Source: Phanerodontia chrysosporium
Taxonomy: Eukaryota; Basidiomycota; Agaricomycetes; Polyporales; Phanerochaetaceae
Length of the DNA: 64,000 nucleotides
Reading direction: 5' to 3'
Assembly (NCBI GenBank): GCA_001910725.1
Contig: MJGA01000011.1
Location: 682,001 to 746,000, forward strand
Positions 43,743-53,960 of this stretch are shown in pieces. The translations under genes were made by a program, and so were the position numbers. Under the pieces are notes generated by a model. That model was given only the letters and a program-made list of their open reading frames with translations. It had not been told where the DNA came from and ran no database searches. Numbering within the stretch: position 1 is the first letter of the stretch; every line of letters begins with the position of its first letter.

Positions 43743-45255
43743 CTAATCGAGGTTCTTCTCCAAAAACAACCAGTCTTCACCCAACTCCTGAAGCAGCTCC
43801 CTGCAATGCTCAGCGAAGCGTGGCTTAAGCTCAGTGAAGCTATGTGCGCCTGCTTTTTTCAAATCCCTCGAAATCTTCTTCCACTCCCTCATGGTGTACT
43901 CTTTCATTTCGACGATGGTCTGAAGATGTTTGCAAATGTTGTTGAACCTCTCATTGAACAAGCCCAAGATGTAAAGCTCATGTTCAGTCAACCCAACTGG
44001 AAAACGCTGCTCGTCTAGCTTCTGAAAGAATGAACCCAAGTGGTTAAGGGTGCCATTGAACTTTTATCCGTAGTTGCACAGCTGATGGACCTGAGTGTTG
44101 GTGTAAAAGCGAAGGTCCTCGGGAATGGATTTGACTTCGATAGGGGGAGTAGGGGGAGGTTCAATATGCTCGATGAGGGGTAGAGGGGGAGGGGTGTTTG
44201 CAATGCGATCGAGTAGGCAGTACTTGCACTATTTGTTGTGATAGTCTTCGACCTGAAGTTGATGCTTGAAGCCGTTCAGATCTGCTTCACGAGCAAGCCT
44301 TTCACAATGACCAGGAGCAGGAGTATAGGGTGTAGTGTGAGGTTTGTATGCAGGGCATTGTCACAGATGTGACGGCGTAGCTCTATTTTTTGCCGATGTT
44401 TGGCTATTTTCCTCGATTAATCCAATGGGCGAGCAGCCCTCGCGCCGTCTGGAGTCCTAGCCGCCCACGCTCAGTGCCTGGCCACCGAGCACCAGCGCCC
44501 TGACGGTGCATCACCCCTAGATGCCAGTGCATTCTGCTGCGCGCTCAGACACTGCCCGGATCATCGGTCTGCCTTGCAACCAGTTCTCCGGATCGCCGAG
44601 GAGGCACTGTCATCCCTGATGACTCCCCTCACCAAGACACGCTGAGCTGATCATTCTGATGACACAGCCTCGGCCCGACGCAGCCTCGAGACACTGCCAG
44701 CTGACACAGCCTCGTGACGTAACCCCAGCACAGCCTCGCCGTGCAGTCCGCGTTGCAGCCTCGCTGGCTATACTGAGCACTGCCCATCAGCTTATGTAAT
44801 CGTATAGCCTGCCCTAAAGGACCTGTAATATATAGGGGTAGCTTCCCTTGCTCCTGTCCGTCATCTCGACCTCTTGGTCAATATGGACAGGTAAGCCCGT
44901 TATTTGTACAGTAGTTACTATTGCTAATACACCTTGGTCAATATGGACAACTGAATAAGTTGTGCGTCGCTGCATGACTCGCTCTGCCGCGCATTGTCGT
45001 CGACCTCCCCACTTGCCCTCCCTCGTGAAGCGTTGAGCTCTAGCTCTGCAACAGGCATGGCTTCTCAATGTCTTTGAAACAGTAAAGGTTCGAGATCTTG
45101 ATGCACTTAAGCAAGGGTTTGCCAGAGCTCTCATCCTTAGCAAGGACAAAACGGTTCCCAGCAGCTTTAGGCACTAGTAAACATGGGTCATCCTGTATAC
45201 ACAAGTCAGAAAACTTCTCCACAAAGGTAAAGCACAAAGCTTTCCTGCCAGCCAA
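43743..45255 (-). pseudogene. Element 2 leader ORF upstream of gag, split by a solo LTR
   Basis: In the gag frame, upstream of it and ending at the stop at 43743-43745, is a helical protein-like stretch (SFFQKLDEQRFPVGLTEHEL, then MREWKKISRDLKKAGAHSF, FAEHCRELLQELGEDWLF). Further upstream it is interrupted by stops near 44060 and 44230 and by the solo LTR at 44359-45053. Across the LTR the frame resumes exactly (KPC before, AYKPH after) into CIQDDPCLLVPKAAGNRFV and ALCFTFVEKF. I do not recognise a family. It could be an N-terminal extension or a separate leader-encoded protein of the element. Confidence 0.5.
44359..45053 (+). mobile_element. Solo LTR nested in element 2 (TSD GGCAT)
   Basis: 695 bp unit starting TGTCACAG and ending GCAACA, flanked by GGCAT at 44354-44358 and 45054-45058. 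It contains a TATATAG-like box (about 44828) and a 17 bp direct repeat CTTGGTCAATATGGACA (about 44873 and 44933). Removing the unit and one GGCAT restores the flanking reading frame of the leader ORF. Orientation is inferred from the TATA-like box. Confidence 0.8.
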
Positions 45256-45538
45256 CCCTCAACAAAGAGAAAGGGGTATTACTGCGGATTTCCATGTCAT
45301 GCAGCTAAAACTGGTTGGACAGGGTATTACACCCTTTGTCCGGGTTACTCGTCTGCAGACAAAGCCCTCTGCGATGGATTACACCATGTTCCCCTGACTG
45401 TACCTAAAAAGGTACTATAGTGCTCACTTATACCTGTGGATTAGCAGAAAACTGAACAAAGTACAAAAGCACTTGTTCAAACAAGCCCCCAGAACCCAAA
45501 GCAATAACCTAGGCCACCAAAGGTGGAGTAAATTGGCT

Positions 45539-45549
45539 AGCTTCAATCT
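45539..45549 (-). other. Element 2 primer-binding site, self-priming type
   Basis: AGATTGAAGCT in element sense, two bases inside the 5' LTR boundary. It is perfectly complementary to AGCTTCAATCT (plus 37501-37511) in the 3' LTR and has one transition mismatch in the 5' LTR (45690-45700). The LTR segment starts about 34 bases after its TATATAA. Confidence 0.6.
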
Positions 45550-45551
45550 TC

Positions 45552-46683
45552 TATCAAAAAAATGCACTGCCTTAGTGCCTATACACCAAAACAACCAGCA
45601 ATACTCACTGATAAAGGTTGACTTGAACCACAAAGGGTGTAGCCAAGCTTGAAGACAAGGTACAGAGGCTAGAAAGATGAGATGTAATGAGATTAAAGCT
45701 GGGAAGGCCCCACCAGCCCTCAGAGTTTATATACATGTGCACCAGGTTCTCAGGAACTGGTGTTCAGGGTTCTAGCTATCTAATACCTACTATGCTATTG
45801 GCTAGTGCCCTACAGGCATTCCTACATTCTCCTGCACGTTCCTAAATGTCCCTATGATATTCCAGAAACCTTCAAAACTTTCCAGCACTCTTTGAACCTG
45901 TTCAGAGACCTCCAGGACTTTTTAGTCCCTGTCAAAGTAAACTCCGCCACTTACCTTAGTAGCTTCAGTGGGGTTGGACTTGACTGCGAGGAGTGAAGTG
46001 TGTGATAGACGAGGTAGATAATGCTGGAAACTTAAGCCCAGCAGAGCCCGGTATATATACATGAAGGGAAGGACCCCTGATACTACCCGAGACCCTTGAT
46101 ACTGCCCATCATATGCACAATGGCGTGATAATGGTGCGATACTTGCCAAGACACTCTGAGCTCGGCGAAGTCTAAAGCTAAGTACTGGATGTGTCTGGAA
46201 TCTCCTACGCTATTCTAGAATACACTACCCGGACCCTGGGTCTGGCTACGTACTATACCCTTGTACCGGAGTGTCTACATCATAGATAAGATAAAGATAA
46301 GATCCTCACATAACTCTGAGTCCATTCCCAGCACGTGACCAACACATGACCACGTTCTGATGCGTGCCTGTCCTAACCCTAGACCATAACCCTAATCCCT
46401 AGTGCTTACTGGTCGCTTATGAGAATAAAACCGTAGGGAATTAGAAAACTGTGACAGTCCCTTCTGGAGTGCCTCAGCGCTTCCAGACTCTTGCCTGCTT
46501 TTAGACCTTCAACCATCCAATCCTGGAATACTGCACGTGTGCACATTATGTGACTGCTGTATCACGTGACCAGCCCTGAGCCTAGGGCTATCACTTCAGT
46601 GCTTCTGCATGTTACAGTTCGGAGTAATCACTTCAGTTACCTGCTGCCCCTAACCCTAAGAGTTGAGATAAAAAACTGTGACA
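45552..46683 (-). repeat. Element 2 5' LTR, interrupted
   Basis: 600 bp once the 527 bp solo LTR and its 5 bp duplication are removed; matches the left LTR apart from transitions and the 10 bp duplication. Confidence 0.8.
45930..46456 (-). mobile_element. Solo LTR inside the element 2 LTR (TSD GTCCC)
   Basis: 527 bp, TGTCAAAG...CTGTGACA (inverted TGTCA/TGACA ends), flanked by GTCCC at 45925-45929 and 46457-46461. The minus strand starts TGTCACAGTTTT like the element 2 LTR, so it belongs to a related family. Contains TATATATAC on the minus strand and several TAACCCTA telomere-like motifs near 46370-46400. Confidence 0.9.
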
Positions 46684-46689
46684 GAGACC

Positions 46690-47060
46690 AATGTTTCTGA
46701 CTATGCCACTGGTGGAGCAATAGTTCAATGCAACTGTGAAAATGATCTCTGGCATCTAATTGCATATCGCTTGCAAACTATGAGCCCTGCCAAGTGAAAC
46801 TACGAGATCCGGGATCACGAGATGCTTGCAATCATCGAAGCTCTCAAGAACTGGTGTCAGTTTCTCAAAGGTCTCCTGGAGCCTTTTGAGATCTGGACCA
46901 ATTATGAGAACCTTCAGTACTGAAAGACTGTGCAGAATCTCATGCAGCGTCAAGTTTGCTGGACCTCCTACCTTGCCAAGTATGACTTCTGCATCATTCA
47001 TCGCCCTGGCAAGATGCATCTTCTTGTCAACTCGTTCTTATAGCCAGATGCATTATACAC
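46690..47060 (+). pseudogene. Gypsy RNase H fragment
   Basis: Plus-strand translation gives VSDYATGGAIVQCNCENDLW, YEIRDHEMLAIIEALKNW, FLKGLLEPFEIWTNYENLQY and LAKYDFCIIHRPGKMHLLVN, the RNase H and linker of a gypsy Pol, with three or more stops. It starts directly at the outer edge of the element 2 LTR. Confidence 0.75.
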
Positions 47061-47299
47061 CCTCCTGCCAAGTCTTGAAGCACTCCATCACAAGCACCCC
47101 ACTCAATATTGAATCCAGTTCAGACTCGAATACTACCCCTGATATTTCTATACGCCACCACACCCATGCCAAGATGTCTGCCAATTCTTCAGAATCTGAA
47201 CATCATGTCAATCACCACAGAGGCAAATCTATCCTGTTCGTATCAGCCAGTGATCTCACACCTGCAATCATTTGTGCATGACATGGTCACTGCAAAGAT

Positions 47300-48690
47300 T
47301 ATTTCTCCATGAACGCAGTGGCAGATGATAAGCATATTCTATACACATGCACCAGCTTTGAAGTCCAACAAATCTTAAACTGGACCTGCGCAGACAAGGC
47401 CCACCTACACAAGCTGTTCTTCGACGACTTCGTAGCCGCACTCTTCAAACGATAGCTCCCAAAAGTCTGGGAGTACAAAATTGAACTTAATTTCTTGCAA
47501 GCCCAGCAGAAAGATACTGACCATTTTGCTGACTGGATTACCAACATTTAGTGTGACAATACCCTTCTTATTGGCACTTCGGCGTACCTGGACAAAGACA
47601 AGCTCTGCAGGGAGGTCAAAGCTAAGCTCTGCGATGACCTTCACTTGCTCTGCCATGAACATAATATAAAGAAGCTCAGCGATTACAAGGAATGGTGAGA
47701 CATGGTCAACAAATATGATCAACGCTGACTCCACGATTATCAGTGTTTCATTGCACACATTAATACACACAAATCCATGCACACCACTATGACTACAACT
47801 TCCACTAAATCTGCCAGCACCAGAAATATGTCAGACATTTGCACATATGTGAACCACATGACTGGTGCCGAGCGTGAGTTGTTCATAAAATATTATGAAT
47901 GCTGCAAGTGCTGAATATTCTATGCTGGGCACATGAAGGTTATTTGCTCCAACAACTGGCCTGCGGCTGACTTTCCACCCCTGACTGAGGCTGCCACGTA
48001 GGCAGCCTAGGCGCATTTCAACAAGACTATCAAGGGCAAGACCGTTGCAGCCATAGTGATGGAGGAGCCCAATAACGGTGTCGTTACTACCATTTACATG
48101 GAATCACCTGCCACAGCAAGTTTTTTGGTTCCTGAATATCACATCAGTAGTGAGGACTCGAACAAGTATGTCATCCCATTACTTTGTTCTCCCCTTTTGT
48201 GGCATGCGGTCATTCTGAACAGCACCACTGCCTACCTGAGTTCCACACCTTCTGTTGACTTTCCGTGTCTGATATCAATGCTGATGGATTCAGGTTCATT
48301 TGCAGTTCTAATTAGATGTAACGTCGTTAACAGACACAGGCTCAGAATCCGTTCGCTAGACAAGCCCATTCCATTAAGTACAGCGTGGAGGTTTGAAGAC
48401 TGTCTTGCAACGGAGTGGACCAAGCTCTGTATCACTTCACCATATTTCTCGTATATTGCAAAACTGTCCATGCAATTGTTATCAATTCTTTATATTCTTC
48501 TGTTACCCTTGGTCTCCCGTTTCTCTCCCACACTTCCCTTCTCATTAACATCAGTGGCAACATCATCATTGAGAAGCCAACCAGTCCCAATCTTTTGCAT
48601 CTTCCTACACTGTCCCCTATTGCACCTTTACTTCCACCAAAGGTTGTCCGAATCCAAGCCACTATAAAGTGGAAGATAGCTCAATGATAG
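47300..48690 (+). pseudogene. Gypsy gag-protease remnant
   Basis: Plus-strand remnant of a different gypsy copy. Gag-like part 47300-47700 (FFDDFVAALFKR, WEYKIELNFLQAQQKDTDHF, ELFIKYYECCKC with the start of a zinc knuckle). Then a protease: MLMDSGSFAVLIRCNVVNRH near 48280 and, after a frameshift at about 48420, TVHAIVINSLYSSVTLGLPF near 48470. The order RNase H then gag shows that two copies are abutted here. Confidence 0.7.
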
Positions 48691-48699
48691 TTACGAAAT

Positions 48700-50886
48700 T
48701 TGAAACAACGTGTTGTTTTGGAGCTGAAAGAATTATTTGACTTTAATATAGGCTATTTTGCTACCCTGCCATGACTTCACACTAAAGTTGTGCATTCTTT
48801 TTATGTGGAAAAGCTGCTATAACCCTGCAAGTCACTCACGGACATTTTCTCCAGGACATTTTCCTCTTTTCTCTCTCTTTTCTTCTCACCTGCCTTTTTT
48901 GTACGAGCGTGCCACCAAGTGGGCACTCTTTCCCTTTTGAATATTATTCTCAGATATCTCCAGTGCTTCGCGCACCAGCTACCCAGAGGCTGCGCACCCC
49001 CTACCTTCGTTCCTCACTTCTACCCTCACGGAACGAAGATATGTATAGTCTCTCCCCATCTGTACTACAGTTACTGACTTCTACCCTTACAGAATGAAGA
49101 ATATAATTTGTTTCTGTTTTTTTCCTCATCTGAACTTAGTGTTCTCATCCGCACATCGCAACTGATTCCAGCTGCAGCTTGATGATTCACTTACACTATT
49201 TTTGACAGTGGACTCGCTGCTCCTTCCATAGGTGTGCAACTTGAATACCATCATAAAAAATGGGATTGCACACATATTTGACCTCTTTCTCCCATGCCCT
49301 GAACCTGAGACCATTATGAACAGAGGTTACGATTTCTGAATGTAAATAAAAAATCATTCTTTCGGTGACTGGGCACTTTGGAGCTTTTGTACACCGTTAC
49401 GAACTTTGGCTGAAGATGTGGGAACTTTTGTTGTAGTCCCATTAGATTTGGCCATCAATCTGAGGTTAGGGTTCATTACAAGCTTTGAAGTAAATCTTTC
49501 TCGATTTTTATAGCCTTTTATACTGTGCTTCAGAACATGCCCTTGTATATAGCATGACTATAGATCTTGGGCTACCTATTGGTATCTATGAAAACATGCT
49601 ATGTCTTGAGCTCATTGTTCACCAGCATGCTCAATGTTGAGCACTTACATCAGGCTTTATATAGGCCCAATCTCAAATGTAGCCACAATAGCATGTATAG
49701 TATATCAATGGGCAGAGCTTAATAAGGGAATTCAGAGTATGTATATATATATTGAGGGTTATTAGGTTTATTGAGGTGGATGGCAAGGGATCAAAGTAGT
49801 GGATGTACCTATATCAAACGCCCATTTAGGTGGACTGCAGTGATCATCTTGCTCTAGGTGTTCTAGGCCAAATACACACACATGTATATTATGTATACAT
49901 CAATTTGCAGTTCATGAAGCATGTATAGAGCTGTACATATAATGTAAAGCTACTATTCTCTGTAAATATGATTATTTATGGTATTTTCCTGCGAATTAGC
50001 CCTTTTTGCTATATAGAGGGTATTGTGGACCTGAGTGAATACTTGGTATACAGCACACATACCGCATAAGTATACATGAATATATTGAGCAATTGTCATG
50101 CATTGTAAAGAGACCTACAAATATAACATCAACTTATCAAAGAATATTCATTGTGGGCCTTACCTGACATACATAACATGTATGTGTACATATAGGTCTG
50201 TAGCCACAACATGGTGAAGTTCACTAGAATATATGTAGCAATATATCATGTGGAATGATGAAGGTATAGAGATATTACCTTTAGAAGCAGATCAAAGTGA
50301 AGATTGCCATATTGGGAAGCGTGATCAGTTTACAGGGGTTAATGGCAAGTGCATGGCACTATATGTATACGATGACGATTATATGCGCATTTTCCGTTGA
50401 TTTATAGGGCTATATACCACGTTCTAAGGAGCTTACAGTGATAGCTCTACTTTGAGCCAGAATACCTGCTGAGTCATCAGTGTTGTGTTTGCTAGCCTTA
50501 GCCTTCGGCCGACAGACATGTGGGCTACCCACGTGGCTTTCCAGGCCACATGGACGAAGTGCACTGTGGGTCCAAAGGGGCCCATTCCTGAAAACAGAGG
50601 AGAATAACGAAATATATTTATTTTCAGGTCTAACTTGATGTCCCTTCATGGTACAGAGCCTGCACAGGGCTCAAACATGTATATATACACTATGTGGAGC
50701 ATGTGTATACACTGGATGCATGCTGTGCACCTTGGATGAGCTTCCAGGGTGGGGAAAAGCGAAAATAGAGCAGATGGTGAAGATTGAGCTAGAAAATAAT
50801 GTTTCGGCCGAAAAAGCAACTAAGCGCTGGTGTGTAACATCGTTTCACATACGTAAAAACACCTAGGACACCATCGATGTGTCTTT
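48700..50886. other. AT-rich decayed repeat DNA
   Basis: No gene seen. Partial tandem similarity around 49015-49110 (two units of ACTTCTACCCTNACNGAANGAA) resembles a decayed LTR. From about 49740 the sequence is dominated by TATATA and CATGTATA motifs. Confidence 0.5.
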
Positions 50887-53800
50887 ACGTAAGATTGACC
50901 CAGTACACTTTCCGCAATATGTGACAATGTGTGACCATCACGTGCAAAGCGGCGGCATATGTGCGGCAAGCATGATAAGTCCAGAATAACCACAGCTGAC
51001 GGAGTTCAGGGTATAGCATCATGTATATACATGTATAGGAAGTTGTGCGAAATGGAATGTCGTATAGAGATAGGAAGTCCTCCAGAGTGTTACTCAGGGG
51101 TGATTCCTGCTGCATGGACTGCTGCAACGAGGTCGTCTTTAGGAGGGACACGATGGCTCTTATATTTCTTGCATGCCCAGGCGGCCTGCTTACCGGTGAG
51201 GCCCGCACGGTAGGCAGCCATGAACTGGTTTGCTCGATTGACAAAACTGGTGCCAAAGTCAGCGTTGAACATCGTTCGCACCAAATATGGACACGCACCG
51301 GCGGATGGACAGGAGTTTGATCGACTTGAGAGCCGCAACCACATTGCTCCTCAAGTCGTCCTCTGCAGATGAAGCTGGGTACTTTCTATACTCTCCTTTT
51401 GCGTACCCCCAACATTGCTCAATTGAATTCAGTTCACAGTGGAATTTCGGAAGAAAGATGATCTCGAAGCCTGGCTCTGCTCTGCAGCGCACCTCGAGAA
51501 GGCTCTCCACATCGCAGAAGTCGGGCTGGTTGTATAACAGACGGCATATACAACAGTTCTCGGCAGGTGGTGCGCACACCCATGTCTTCCCGCCGCATTG
51601 CCTTGGTAATCCCACGGTGTCGATCCCGCACTCCTGTAGGATCTGCACTATCCCTTTGAAAATGCCAGCCCTGGGATGACTGTCAGGGAAGTAGAGCGAC
51701 TGAGGTGAGCCATCCACAAACTGCGCATCACTCACGCGGACACGTTGCTTAAGCTTCTTCCCATCAGGTCCATGAATAGGCTTACCGGTGGCACTGTCGA
51801 TGATATCCACATCGACACCCCACAGCGGCTTGCCCTCTCCTGTCGGCTTGAGCGACATGCGCCGTGTTGAAAGAGCATCAGGTGTGCGCTTGAGGTGAGT
51901 CAGTGCATTGTCGAATACGAAGACATGTCGATCATGTGGATAGTACCGCTTGAGAATAGAGATTGCATGAGCAACCTGCTCGAGTATGTCTTCATTGGTG
52001 AAGTATCCTTCCTTGCTCTTTCCTGCAGAGAACAGAACACGTGCTGATTCTTGACCATCAGGGGAACGCAGCCAGCCATAGTCTGCTGAAACGAAGTCTG
52101 AGACCATAAGGGAAACACCTTCTCCTTTTGCACGAGGGACCGAACGCTCAGAGTCGTGGACCCATCGAACGATGCGGCGATCATGTGCGTAAAACGTCGA
52201 TTCGTCATGGTACCAGAAGACCACCCTCTGACAGCCTGAGAAGGGACTGTCCTGGTCAGTGGGAATCTCGACACCGCCTTCGTCCCATTGGCGTGTGAAC
52301 TTGTCCAGCTCCTCCATGCTGGGAAGGAAAACCTTGTTCCGGTAAGCGACAACGTCTTCTCTCTCATGGCCGTCAACAAATTGACCAGTCGGAATGCGTC
52401 TCCATCTGTAGCACAGGCGATGCATCCAGTCTTGGGCAGTCGAAAGGCATACAGCTTTCTTCAACTGGTGTCTCTTCAGAACTGCAGGATTCTGCATCCA
52501 CTCCACAATGTCCAATGCCCGTACATTCTTCCCAATTGACTGCAAATGCTTGCTGAGCTCAATCCAAAGCAGGGGTTTCTGGTCAAGAAAACAAGCATTC
52601 CAGTGGCCATCAACGAAGGCGGCAGTTGGAAGGGCATGGCGGTCTTCAATGAATTTTCTTGTCCAGGTGCGTAGCATTCGAGATCTCCAACTCTGACGTG
52701 TCAGGCCGTCTTCATGCCCATTTGCCTCCACCGCTGCAATGTCATCGGCCGCTGCTGTCCAGGTATATATGCCCGTTACATAGCGTTGCAGAAAACGGGC
52801 CATTTGCTCAAGCCGTCGGCGAAGGAGGTCACCTCCCTTGAAGACATGATACCCGCACCCACTCTTCCGCTTCGGTCGAATAAGGTTTGTGAGATCTGTG
52901 AGTGCGGACGAAGTATCCTTGACTGATGGCGCAGGTTTGTAATAGGCCTGGCGCCGTATGGGAGGGGGAATAGCATGTTCTCTGCAGCTGTCTTCTTCAC
53001 CTTCTCGATCTTCGTCGCTGTCTGGGTCGCAGTCGAGGAAAGCTGATACCGAGGCAGGTAACGTCATCTCTGTATTGCCTTCAAGAACGGTGTCTATCAG
53101 CTGACAGGCCAGGGAATCATGATGAAGTTGCAGATCTTGCGAAACCGTCTCGATGACACCCCATGGTAGGTCCTCGCATGTGTCCTCTCTTCGCCGCCTC
53201 TCCGCCTCGGCTACCTCCTCATTTGGTATCTCCTCAACTACAGGTCGCCGGGCGTCTCGAGCTGCACGCTCAAGCACAGCGCGGAACGTGTTCGGTAGGT
53301 CGATCTCATTCAGCCATTGGTAGGAGACGCTTTGACAGAGTGTGGGAGCCATCACGTCCTTGTGTGCCGGCTTCACGATATCCTCAAACGTCTGTTGCAG
53401 ATGGCGACGCGGAAAGCATAGACCCGCTCATCTAGGTCTCCTGGGACTAGGAGGGGGTGTCCGGTGGGTACTCTGACAGACCTAGCAACCATGTTGAGTG
53501 AGCCTGTCATGGCAGAAATGTGTCTACTCACTGAATCCCCCTGATTCCCACAGCTACCCTCCACCTTCCTCCTCTTTGCTTCTCATGCCCGTTCAAGGTT
53601 GGCTGCCCCTGCGGCAGCTTGCCGAGTTCTTCGAGGCATTGTGCCAGCTGCGTCCTGCTACAGCTCACACCATGCATGCGACGCAGTCGGATATCCCACA
53701 TATTAGAAATAAATAAAATATATAACCCTTTGACACTCTTTGTGCTACTGCTCTCGACAGAACCTTGCTCTCGACATTTGAACAAACCAGAAATGTCCCC

Positions 53801-53960
53801 CTTCATCCATTGCATCAATCCGGTTGCACGTTTGAAGCCCTCAGTGTCAACATGCTTTTCTAGAAAAATTTAGAGATTTCGCCACCAGCTAAACTGTGGC
53901 TGAGCGTAATGGGTGCAGGTCACGTGGTATTGATGAAAGTGTACTCGGTCAATCTTACGT
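50887..53960 (-). mobile_element. Tc1/mariner-like DNA transposon
   Basis: 3074 bp. Terminal inverted repeats of 26 bp with one mismatch (50887-50912 and 53935-53960): inward sequence ACGTAAGATTGACC, then C or G, then AGTACACTTTC. Weaker similarity continues outward on both sides (ATCGTTTCAC and AACTAA motifs), so the true repeats may be longer with an insertion of about 40 bp on the left. It contains one transposase ORF. Confidence 0.75.
51090..53376 (-). pseudogene. DDE transposase, C-terminus frameshifted
   Basis: 705-residue open frame (53376 to 51259). DDE-type signatures: FWYHDESTFYAHDRRIVRW (first Asp), HVFVFDNALTHLKR (second Asp) and FHCELNSIEQCWGYAK (Glu), the order of IS630/Tc1/mariner enzymes. 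The central part has SLMVSDFVSADYGWL and a Cys-rich loop (ENCCICRLLYNQPDFCD). The N-terminus is acidic and has a basic KRKSGCGYHVFKGGDL patch. The expected C-terminal segment (MAAYRAGLTGKQAAWACKKY) lies in another frame ending at 51090, joined near 51285 where GTGCGTG looks like a small duplication. So the copy is probably inactive. The start used is the first ATG in the open frame; it could be downstream. Confidence 0.8.

Larger units (their letters stand above)
37353..46683 (-). mobile_element. Element 2: decayed chromovirus with C-terminal dUTPase
   Basis: Old Ty3/gypsy element in minus orientation between LTRs at 37353-37962 and 45552-46683 (the latter interrupted by a solo LTR). The LTRs differ by roughly a tenth, mostly transitions, plus a 10 bp duplication in the left one. 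Internal order in element sense: leader ORF, gag, protease, RT, RNase H, integrase, chromodomain, dUTPase, 3' LTR. No matching target duplication is visible (left flank GTATA, right flank GAGAC), so the two LTRs may have been altered or rearranged after insertion. Confidence 0.85.

Noticed and set aside
51090..53376. Transposase as a KDZ-family enzyme
   Set aside because: YHDEST, FDNA-x-TH and N-x-IEQCWG signatures fit Tc1/mariner/IS630-type DDE enzymes; the KDZ-linked gene is the separate CxC5/CxC6 one.
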